Below, piece by piece: positions 57,233 to 64,000 of a stretch of 64,000 nt of DNA. Position 1 is the stretch's first letter, and the number at the start of each line of letters is the position of its first letter. The DNA comes from Bacillus andreraoultii (GTDB lineage: Bacteria; Bacillota; Bacilli; Bacillales; Caldibacillaceae), in contig NZ_LN868937.1 of NCBI RefSeq assembly GCF_001244735.1, positions 559,014 to 623,013 of the forward strand. Direction: 5' to 3'. Below the pieces are notes generated by a model, which worked only from the letters and a program-made list of their open reading frames with translations, had not been told where the DNA came from and made no database searches. A program made the position numbers and the translations under genes.

Positions 57233-57237
57233 AAAAC

Positions 57238-58705
57238 ATGAGAATTAATCACAATATTGCAGCATTAAATACGTATCGACAATTAAATACTGCAAACAAT
57301 GGTCAAATGAAGTCAATGGAGAAACTATCATCAGGCTTGCGGATTAATCGTGCAGGGGACGATGCAGCAGGTCTTGCCATCTCTGAGAAAATGCGTGGAC
57401 AAATTCGTGGACTTGATATGGCTGCTAAAAATGCCCAAGATGCTACGTCAATGCTTCAAACAGCAGAAGGAGCTTTAAATGAAACACATAGCATTCTTCA
57501 ACGTATGCGTGAATTAGCCGTTCAAGGGGCAAATGATACAAATGTTGATCAAGACCGAGATGCTATTCAGGAAGAACTAAATGAATTGAAAAAAGAAATA
57601 GATCGTATTGGGGATACAACAGAATTTAACAAACAGACATTGCTTAATGGCGGTCTTGGTGGAACTGTTGAACAGGACGCAAAAACTACGACAGTTTTAG
57701 CAGTAACTGGTGTAGCTAGTGCGACGACAAATGGCGCTATAGCTGACACGTATACAATCTCTAGCGATGATACAGGTAAGCTGACGATGACAAATTCTGC
57801 TGGGGATAAAACGCAGACAATCTCGAATACGGATGGGGTACAAGAACTAAACTTCTCTGATTTTGGAATCACTATTAAAACAAATGCTGGATATACAGCA
57901 GATTCCGCACTAGGGGATATAGTAGTTAAATCTGGTTCTGTTACGTTCCAAATTGGAGCTAATGAAGGTCAAAATTTAAGCTTAAATATCCGAAACATGA
58001 AAACTGATGGTGTATTAGACTTAGCAGATGCTGGGAAGGTTGATGTTTCAACACATGATAAAGCAAAAGCGACAATAACTAATATTGATAAAGCAATCAC
58101 TGAAGTGTCCAAAGAGCGTTCTAAATTAGGTGCTTATCAAAACCGTTTAGATCATACAATAAATAATTTGAACACATCCTCAGAAAACCTAACTGCTGCA
58201 GAATCACGAATTCGTGACGTTGATTATGCTTTAGTTTCCTAATCTTATAGGAGGCAACAAGCACAGTCGTCCAAGCTGGTAACGGTTTGGATTATCATCG
58301 GGTGAATTGCTGGAAACCCCTGAAAGCTTTTCTTACCACAACGGAATTGGAAACGATAGACGTGACGGTTTGAAAAAAGAAAAGATTGGGCAATCAGCAG
58401 CCGAGCTCCTGTGAGGAAACTTTGGAGAAGGTTCAACGACTAGGATAGACCGCCTAAGGCAATTTGCTATGGCGATGAAATCCGTAGGTGAAGCAATGTC
58501 CATCAGCATTGTGAAACCGAAGTACCCGACCCCTCACTTGTTCGAGGGTGAAGAGATAGTCTAGTCATTTGTGAAAGCAAATGTTCGCACGATGGCGAAA
58601 GAAATGATGGAACAAACGAAGAATGCTATTTTATCTCAAGCCGCACAAGCGATGTTGGCTCAATCCAACCAACTTCCGCAAGGCGTACTCCAACTTCTTC
58701 GATAA
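57238..58705 (+). CDS. hag: flagellin gene 3, split by one group I intron
   Basis: The exons are 57238-58224 and 58592-58705; spliced protein about 366 residues. It has a complete N-terminus ([17 protein letters not shown]), a medium variable domain (about residues 140-260) and a complete C-terminus ([12 protein letters not shown]). It is exported by the flagellar system and polymerises into the filament. AAGGAGG precedes the ATG, and an in-frame ATG at 57193 is less likely because flagellins begin M-R-I-N. Unspliced RNA ends D-Y-A-L-V-S and loses the last 37 residues. Confidence 0.93.
58225..58591 (+). ncRNA. group I intron in flagellin gene 3 (367 nt, no ORF)
   Basis: Same insertion site as in flagellins 1 (intron 2) and 2. 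The exon end GTTGAT pairs with the guide GTCGTC in ...CACAGTCGTCC; core AATCAGCAGCC, GTTCAACGACTA and AAGAGATAGTC are present, and the intron ends in G58591. It is more diverged from the other two copies, especially in the P1 loop. Confidence 0.86.
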
Positions 58706-58720
58706 ACATTATCTTTACAG

Positions 58721-58748
58721 GCGGCCCTATTTACTAGGGTCCCTTTTA
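58721..58748 (+). terminator. terminator of flagellin gene 3
   Basis: GGCCCTA, a short loop, TAGGGTCC and CTTTT, 16-18 nt after the stop. Confidence 0.8.
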
Positions 58749-58976
58749 AATTTATGTGCCTTTTTTTAATAAGGCATAAAGATATTCGCTTTCTCAACAC
58801 TTTCAATCATTGTTTCGACATAATGCAGTCTATCCCATAAAAAGTGATTTTTTTCTTCACGAATCATACCACAATGATACTTTCTAAAATTAGCATTTCC
58901 TTATCCCAAATACTTCTTTATTAATTTAAACAAGAAAGGCGGTTGTGTTAAAATTAAAGAAAGGAAAAGATACGTT

Positions 58977-59804
58977 TTGCATCGAAATAGTAAAGATATT
59001 CTTTTTCGGCATTTAGCGAAATTGATGAGAGAGCAATTTTTTAAACTACTTGGAATTGAGGTAGGCAAAATTCAAGAGTTGCTTCCTTCCGATTTGCCAG
59101 TTGTGCAAACACATGATTTGGAAGTTGATTATCTCTGCAAACTGGAAAATGGCACTTTACTGCATTTAGAATTCCAAACTACTACTTCTGAAGAGTTAAT
59201 TGATCGGCTTATGTTATATGATTCGTTCATCTATAACGAATGGAAATTGCCTATTGCCACATATGTTATCTATGGGGCTGGAATCAACGACGCTATCGAT
59301 ACAAAAAATTACGGATCTATCACCTATCAAGTTCAAAATATTTATATTGGGCATCGTGATGGTGACCATATTTTTAAACAATTATGGAATAAGATTGAAA
59401 ACGGCGAAGAGTTAACCGATGAAGAAATGGGTAACCTAGTATTATTACCATTAATGAAAAGTAAAAAGAGTCGTGCTGAAATGACAATGGACTCTGCCTA
59501 TATTGCAAGTAAAGTTAAGAATCAAGAAAAGCAAAATCAAATCCTCGCCTTTTTACTAACAATTTCAATTAATTATTTAAATGAAGACGAAACAGAACAA
59601 TTATTAGGGGTGATGAGCATGACCAAATTGTATGAAAAGATAGTTGAAAAAGGGTATATAGAAGGTATGGAAAAAGGAATCGAAAAGGGGATTATCGAAA
59701 CAGCTATACGTATGTTAAAAGAAGGTGCAGATATCCCATTTGTCATGAAGGTAACGGGTCTTTCTGAACAGAAGATAAACGAATTATTGACGTCTCTGAA
59801 GTAG
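58977..59804 (+). CDS. Rpn-family PD-(D/E)xK nuclease
   Basis: The protein has 275 residues. The N-terminal nuclease domain has L-E-V-D-Y-L-C (aspartate) and L-L-H-L-E-F-Q-T-T (E-x-Q), about residues 50-65, and Y-D-S-F-I-Y-N-E-W. The C-terminal 75 residues start at M-S-M-T-K-L-Y-E-K-I-V and hold a G-I-E-K repeat and a helical end (G-L-S-E-Q-K-I-N-E-L-L). Inside the gene, TTAGGGGTGATGAGCATG (59603-59621) is a ribosome-binding site with an internal start. In E. coli Rpn proteins such an internal start makes a small antitoxin that restrains the toxic full-length nuclease. TTG start. Confidence 0.8.
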   Translation: MHRNSKDILFRHLAKLMREQFFKLLGIEVGKIQELLPSDLPVVQTHDLEVDYLCKLENGTLLHLEFQTTTSEELIDRLMLYDSFIYNEWKLPIATYVIYGAGINDAIDTKNYGSITYQVQNIYIGHRDGDHIFKQLWNKIENGEELTDEEMGNLVLLPLMKSKKSRAEMTMDSAYIASKVKNQEKQNQILAFLLTISINYLNEDETEQLLGVMSMTKLYEKIVEKGYIEGMEKGIEKGIIETAIRMLKEGADIPFVMKVTGLSEQKINELLTSLK

Positions 59805-59877
59805 TAAAAACAAATGGCACATGATTTCAGTTCTTTTTTAGGGAAGGTTGAAATGATGTGCCTATTCATTAGGGGTG

Positions 59878-60108
59878 ATGAGCATGACCAAATTGTATGA
59901 AAAAATAGTTGAAAAAGGGTATATGGAAGGTATGGAAAAAGGCATAGAAAAAGGCATCGAAAAGGGAATCGAAAAGGGAATCGAAAAGGGGATTATCGAA
60001 ACAGCTATACGTATGTTAACAGAAGGTGCAGATATCCCATTTATTATGAAGGTAACGGGTCTTTCTGAACAGAAGATAAACGAATTATTGACGTCTCTAA
60101 AGGAGTAA
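59878..60108 (+). CDS. free-standing copy of the Rpn C-terminal (antitoxin-like) part
   Basis: About 75 residues: M-S-M-T-K-L-Y-E-K-I-V-E-K-G-Y-M-E-G-M-E-K, then the four-residue unit G-I-E-K repeated more often than in the parent, then I-I-E-T-A-I-R-M-L-T-E-G and the end L-L-T-S-L-K-E. Apart from the repeat it is almost identical to the end of the preceding Rpn protein. The same TTAGGGGTGATGAGCATG stands at its start, so it is likely translated. It should resemble the short antitoxin form of Rpn proteins. Confidence 0.7.
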   Translation: MSMTKLYEKIVEKGYMEGMEKGIEKGIEKGIEKGIEKGIIETAIRMLTEGADIPFIMKVTGLSEQKINELLTSLKE

Positions 60109-60285
60109 AATCAAATGGCACATGATTTCAGTGTTTGAAAACCGAAACTATGTGTTGTTTTTGTAGCCTCTCCCAAAAACTTCATAAATATGATTTTTAT
60201 CCGATATAATAGAGTGTGAAGCAAATCCAGAGTCCATTATATACAACCTAGAGTAATTGACATATGCAGGGAGAAGGTGGAATAA

Positions 60286-61428
60286 TTGGCAAAATTAAAG
60301 AGGATGTTGCTCTTTTCTACTATAATGATAATTGTATTTGGTTTTTCTTTCTTGATACAAGATAATTCTGTAGAGGCAGCGTCTAAAGTTACGAAATATG
60401 TAACAGCAAGTACGTTAAATGTCCGAAGTGGTCCGAGTACGAAATATAAAGTAATCGCCACTACTAGGAAAAATCAAGCCGTAATTTTTACAAAGACAAG
60501 TGGATCCTGGAGCCAAGTGAAGGTTAGCGGGAAAACCGGATGGGTATCAAGTAAATATTTAACAACAAAGAAGCCAGCAACGAAATCGTCGGTGAAAAAA
60601 GTTACCGTACTTAAAACAGTAACGAAATATGTAACAGCAAGTACGTTGAATGTGCGTAGTGGACCAAGTACACAGCATAAAATTATTACATCTGTAAAGA
60701 AGAATCAAGCCATATCCGTTATAAAAACAAGTGGTACGTGGAGCCAAGTGAAGATTAGTGGAAAAACGGGTTGGGTATCTAGTAAGTATTTGACAGCAAC
60801 GAAGCCAACAACGAAGAATACACTAGTTAAGAACTTAGCCACCGGACTAAAAACAGTTAAAAATAATCGGCAATTAATTTTAGTAACGACGAATAGCTTT
60901 AACACGACAAAGGCAGATATTCACACTTTTGAAAAGGATGCAAAAGGACAATGGAAACAAGTGTTAGCTACAACTGGATATATTGGTAAACATGGATTGA
61001 CAAAAGATAAAAAAGAAGGCGATGGGAAAACACCAGTTGGAAAATTTACTATAGGCACCGCCTTTGGTCATGGGAAAAATCCAGGGACGAAAATGCAATA
61101 TCGCCAAATAACTGCTGACGATGTTTGGGTGGACGATCCTAAATCCTCACTTTACAATACATGGCAGTCAAAAAAGAAAACAAATGGCAAATGGAAGAGC
61201 GCCGAAAATATGAACCATCGTTTATATAAATATGGATTTGTGATTAATCACAATACGGATCGCATTCCATATAAAGGAAGTGCTATTTTCTTCCATACAG
61301 GTACAAGCTACACTTTAGGCTGTACCGCAACTTCTGAAAAAAATGTTTTGTCCATTTTGAAATGGTTAGATCCGAAGAAAAACCCGGTTATTATTCAAAC
61401 ACCGATGAGTGAGTTAAATAAATATTAA
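60286..61428 (+). CDS. secreted L,D-transpeptidase with two SH3b domains
   Basis: The protein has 380 residues. Signal peptide (L-L-F-S-T-I-M-I-I-V-F-G-F-S-F-L) ending near A-E-A-A. Two bacterial SH3 domains, each with T-L-N-V-R-S-G-P-S-T and G-W-V-S-S-K-Y-L (about residues 37-95 and 110-170), should bind the cell wall. The YkuD-type catalytic domain (about residues 195-375) has F-F-H-T-G-T-S-Y-T-L-G-C-T-A-T-S with the catalytic histidine and cysteine. It probably cross-links peptidoglycan or anchors to it. The TTG start has GAAGGTGG upstream; a terminator follows at 61435-61467. Confidence 0.88.
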   Translation: MAKLKRMLLFSTIMIIVFGFSFLIQDNSVEAASKVTKYVTASTLNVRSGPSTKYKVIATTRKNQAVIFTKTSGSWSQVKVSGKTGWVSSKYLTTKKPATKSSVKKVTVLKTVTKYVTASTLNVRSGPSTQHKIITSVKKNQAISVIKTSGTWSQVKISGKTGWVSSKYLTATKPTTKNTLVKNLATGLKTVKNNRQLILVTTNSFNTTKADIHTFEKDAKGQWKQVLATTGYIGKHGLTKDKKEGDGKTPVGKFTIGTAFGHGKNPGTKMQYRQITADDVWVDDPKSSLYNTWQSKKKTNGKWKSAENMNHRLYKYGFVINHNTDRIPYKGSAIFFHTGTSYTLGCTATSEKNVLSILKWLDPKKNPVIIQTPMSELNKY

Positions 61429-61434
61429 AATTTT

Positions 61435-61467
61435 GAGAGCGATTGACGTTTTACTGGTCGCTCTTTT
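61435..61467 (+). terminator. terminator after the L,D-transpeptidase gene
   Basis: GAGAGCGA (61435-61442), a 15-nt loop, TCGCTCTT and T's. Confidence 0.75.
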
Positions 61468-61676
61468 ACCTGTTTGAGAAAGTATTGTGGAGTTCAGAGA
61501 AGAAGCTTAATTAGTAGCGTTTTAATCTCCTGTTTAAAATAACGTAAGCAGATGTTTGATATAATTAAATAAGAGTAACTTAACAAGCAGCGAATACTAC
61601 ATAAAAGAAAAAACTTATTCATACTATTCCATTTTTTAGTTATTTGCGGTTCCAAAAATATGAGGAGGTTTTAGCA

Positions 61677-61946
61677 ATGATTGTACATATTATTTTTCAT
61701 GGACGTGTTCAAGGAGTGGGGTTTCGTTATTCCGTTTTGCAAAAGGCATTAGAACATAAAGTAACTGGTTGGGTTATGAATAAAGATGATGGCACAGTTG
61801 AATTAGAAGCAGAAGGGACTGAAACACAGTTGGTGGAATTTGTACAATCCTTAAAGCAAATCCCAAACCGATTTATAAAAGTTTCTGAAGAAGAGATTGC
61901 CTATAAAAGTATTGAGAGAGGATTTAAAAAATTTCAAGTTCGATAA
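61677..61946 (+). CDS. acyP: acylphosphatase
   Basis: The protein has 89 residues, the usual length. H-G-R-V-Q-G-V-G-F-R-Y carries the catalytic arginine and the phosphate-binding loop, and G-W-V-M-N-K-D-D-G-T-V-E-L-E-A-E-G holds the catalytic asparagine. It hydrolyses acyl phosphates in the cytoplasm. The ATG at 61677 is chosen because it gives the normal N-terminus and has GAGGAGG upstream. Confidence 0.92.
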   Translation: MIVHIIFHGRVQGVGFRYSVLQKALEHKVTGWVMNKDDGTVELEAEGTETQLVEFVQSLKQIPNRFIKVSEEEIAYKSIERGFKKFQVR

Positions 61947-62559
61947 TGTAATTCATACGTTTTATGCTTGGTTGAAGTAGCTATTCTTAATTCTAGTTTA
62001 ATGATGTTTTAAATATTCGTTTTCCATTAAATTCATCTCCATTAAAATGGTAATTAAAACAACTCTAAACTGTCAAATTCAGTCTCCTTTATACTCTAAA
62101 CATATATTTCTCGCTATACACGTCTAAATCTATTACTAGCAATTTGTCCCAAAATATTTTCCCTCCTATAAATGTTTTAATAACCTGGCTTCAAAAAATT
62201 TGTTTTAATCTTCCCAAAGAAGTAATTAATGATTCGGTCAATAATAGAAGATTCTTTCGGTAAAAATACAGTTTGTACTCATACGGTACGTATTTTCTCC
62301 TCTTAGTCTCCACATAACAGTATCTCCGATGTGCTTTTCGACTTCTTCTACAAAGTCAGAACTTCTGCCATTTCAGTATCATAATCTAATGTTTTTACAC
62401 GATAAACTCTACGACTGCTATCTTTAAAGATTTACTAGGCAGCCATTCGTACTTACCAAAAGTACTAGCCCTTTAACCTCCACCGAATATCATCAATGAT
62501 AAACGGTTTTTTTGTTGATAATGTTGATGCCATCAACATTATCTCCCTTCTGGAATTTA
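61947..62559. other. region without an intact gene
   Basis: No frame with a start and ribosome-binding site is convincing. On the minus strand about 62180-62400 looks like a decayed coding sequence broken by several stops (for example D-T-E-M-A-E-V-L and K-Y-V-P-Y-E-Y-K in different frames). A short palindrome GATGTTGATGGCATC-like lies near 62525. Confidence 0.35.
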
Positions 62560-62608
62560 GGTTCTTTGTCAAATGTTGGGGTTAAGCTACCGCGCTTTCG
62601 CTTGGTGA

Positions 62609-62654
62609 CCTTTTATTGTAGGTATGAAATAAAATTCATACCTACAATAAAAGG
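62609..62654 (-). terminator. perfect 20-bp inverted repeat inside the ISL3 element
   Basis: CCTTTTATTGTAGGTATGAA, a 6-nt loop, and its exact complement. It lies just beyond the transposase stop and should terminate its transcript and shield it from read-through. Confidence 0.7.
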
Positions 62655-62664
62655 GGGATTATTT

Positions 62665-63882
62665 CTAGCCTAGATGGACCCCTATTCCTTTATACTTGTG
62701 TGATAACAATATTCTAGCTCTTGCTCGTTTGAAGTTTCTGAAACCATACGCATTCCGTTTTATTACCTTTGTGTGGTTATTTATTCCTTCCAGAAATCCA
62801 TTAGAATAGCTATACATAAAACTATTTAAAATTTCTTTTTCCCAGTTTTTAAACGTCCGTATGCTGCGTAGAAATTCCTGCACTCCAGTATCTCTAACTA
62901 ACTGATAAAACGTGTTTAAGCCTTCTTTGGTTTTACGCATACCTTCTGAACCATTTTCTTTCGCTTGTTTGAACCATTCACAATAAGCCTCTTTTAATTG
63001 ATACGCCATATCTAGTTCCTTCGACATACCACGGTATCGATCTAGGTACCATCTCTCGTTTTCGGTTAGTTTCGCACTATCTTTGTAAAATACATATCTC
63101 ATTTTTTTACACTTTTTCCGGTCATAATCATTCCAATCTGACTGAATCCGCCTTCTTACTTTATCAAGTGCCCAATAGATATAGCGACAAAAATGAAAAT
63201 GGTCGGCTATAATTAGTGGATGATCTAAGGCCTTTCGTACAGCCGATTTAAAGGAATGGCTCATGTCCATAATGACTATTTCTACATTGGCCCCATACTT
63301 TCGTAAGTATTGTGATATTGTTTTTCCTTTTCTATTCGGTAATATATCCAAAGGCTCTCTTGTATCTCCGTTTGCGATGATTAACTGATACTTTCCTTCT
63401 TTGGTATCCCCTTTATACTCATCTATAGCGATTACTCTCGGGAGTTCCTTAACTTCCCCTACTTCATTTTCGGCAAATGCATCAAATCGTCTTATAACCG
63501 TTGAAATCGAAGTACCATATTGTTGAGCTAGTTCCTTAAATGTTTTGGCTTGAACACTTCTCACGTTTACAGCCTGATTCCACTCTTTGGTAAACCGTTT
63601 ATAACGCTCCACAAAATTGTTTTTCTCAGGAAACCTCTTCTCGCAAGCATCACAACGATATCGTCTCTTGTTATAAAAGATATAGCAGAGGCGTTCAAAC
63701 CACTTTAAATGCTTGATTTTCTGCATTCGATAATCATGAATTTGTCGTGTTTTGGCACCACATCTAGGACAAGTATGTGTGCGTGCTTCCATTTCAACAA
63801 ACAACGCTAATCTGTCATCCATTTGTTCCACTTTTAGTATTTTTACGTCTTCTAATCCTGGCATAATTATGTTATTATTCAT
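62665..63882 (-). CDS. ISL3-family transposase
   Basis: About 405 residues, apparently intact. The zinc ribbon C-P-R-C-G-A-K-T and Y-R-C-D-A-C-E-K-R-F is followed by a helix-turn-helix (F-K-E-L-A-Q-Q-Y-G-T-S-I-S-T-V). The DDE domain has V-I-A-I-D-E-Y-K-G-D, I-V-I-M-D-M-S-H-S-F and N-G-F-L-E-G-I-N-N-H. The ATG at 63882 has AAAGGGAG about 10 nt upstream; a GTG two codons earlier is also possible. Confidence 0.9.
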   Translation of the reverse strand: MNNNIIMPGLEDVKILKVEQMDDRLALFVEMEARTHTCPRCGAKTRQIHDYRMQKIKHLKWFERLCYIFYNKRRYRCDACEKRFPEKNNFVERYKRFTKEWNQAVNVRSVQAKTFKELAQQYGTSISTVIRRFDAFAENEVGEVKELPRVIAIDEYKGDTKEGKYQLIIANGDTREPLDILPNRKGKTISQYLRKYGANVEIVIMDMSHSFKSAVRKALDHPLIIADHFHFCRYIYWALDKVRRRIQSDWNDYDRKKCKKMRYVFYKDSAKLTENERWYLDRYRGMSKELDMAYQLKEAYCEWFKQAKENGSEGMRKTKEGLNTFYQLVRDTGVQEFLRSIRTFKNWEKEILNSFMYSYSNGFLEGINNHTKVIKRNAYGFRNFKRARARILLSHKYKGIGVHLG

Positions 63883-64000
63883 TTGCACACGACTCCCTTT
63901 CTTTAACTTGTTTCTGTCAATTCAAGTATAAAAGGAAATTAGGAGTCGTGTGTCTCTTTTTTTTGAATCTTTTATTAACCCCAACATTTATTATAGAGCC

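Larger units (their letters stand above)
62560..64000 (-). mobile_element. ISL3-family insertion sequence
   Basis: The left end GGTTCTTTGTCAAATGTTGG (62560-62579) and the right end, which reads GGCTCTATAATAAATGTTGG on the minus strand and reaches base 64000, are imperfect inverted repeats continuing GGTT. Both are typical of ISL3. Length is 1,441 bp. The target duplication cannot be seen because the window ends exactly at the right terminus. Confidence 0.87.

Noticed and set aside
59930..60000. A microsatellite of no interest
   Set aside because: The 12-nt unit keeps the G-I-E-K frame and lies in a known variable repeat region of Rpn proteins, so it was kept as a finding.

Overview
The window is a low-GC Gram-positive chromosome segment from a motile member of the Bacillales. 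The order flgL, DUF6470 (yviE-like), fliW, csrA, hag at the left edge is the Bacillus flagellar-filament cluster, ribosome-binding sites are strong AGGAGG types, and TTG/GTG starts are frequent. I see no tRNA, rRNA or CRISPR array. The two ends are core flagellar genes. About 47 kb of accessory DNA (about 4.7-52.2 kb) separates flagellin gene 1 from a 5'-truncated flagellin gene 2, and a third flagellin follows at 57.2 kb.

Flagellar part (1-4.7 kb and 52.2-58.7 kb). All three flagellin genes are split by small group I introns without ORFs. Gene 1 has three introns. Genes 2 and 3 have one each, at the same codon junction (Asp-Val-Asp | Met-Ala-Lys) as intron 2 of gene 1. The third intron of gene 1 is remarkable: its first 45 nt re-encode the flagellin C-terminus and stop codon and can fold into the P1 extension, so spliced and unspliced RNA would encode nearly the same tail. 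A frameshifted LAGLIDADG homing endonuclease gene lies between flagellins 2 and 3. A second small csrA sits just upstream of flagellin 3, with GGA-loop hairpins around it.

Accessory part. 4.7-10 kb: an AIPR-family defence gene, a decayed flagellin tail, a frameshifted IS110 element and a serine resolvase. 10.3-28.5 kb: a type III restriction system whose mod gene is cut exactly before its catalytic DPPYNTG motif by a 13.3 kb Tn554-like element. That element carries a complete type I restriction system (hsdR, hsdM, hsdS), a lipoprotein and regulators, and is driven by three tandem tyrosine recombinases plus a TnpC-like protein. 29.1-33.5 kb: a PHP/AAA ATPase (TrlF-like) gene interrupted by an IS1595-family element with an acetyltransferase passenger; inverted repeats and an 8-bp target duplication are visible. 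34-37.6 kb: small and decayed genes. 37.7-44 kb: a plasmid- or ICE-like replication block (replication-relaxation protein, triplicated leader repeats, Rep/DnaD-like initiator, DnaC-like loader, XRE repressor, broken integrase). 44-52 kb: a membrane protein, two paralogous small basic proteins flanking an IS1182 element, a zinc-finger nuclease, a HEPN protein and a nuclease with a stop codon between its catalytic residues.

Right part. After flagellin 3 come an Rpn-family nuclease gene followed by a free-standing copy of its C-terminal (antitoxin-like) part with expanded repeats, an SH3b/L,D-transpeptidase, acylphosphatase and an ISL3 element that ends at the last base. Overall this is a defence and mobile-element island lodged in the flagellin locus. 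Many genes are broken, which points to rapid turnover. Function calls rest on motifs read by eye; no database search was possible.
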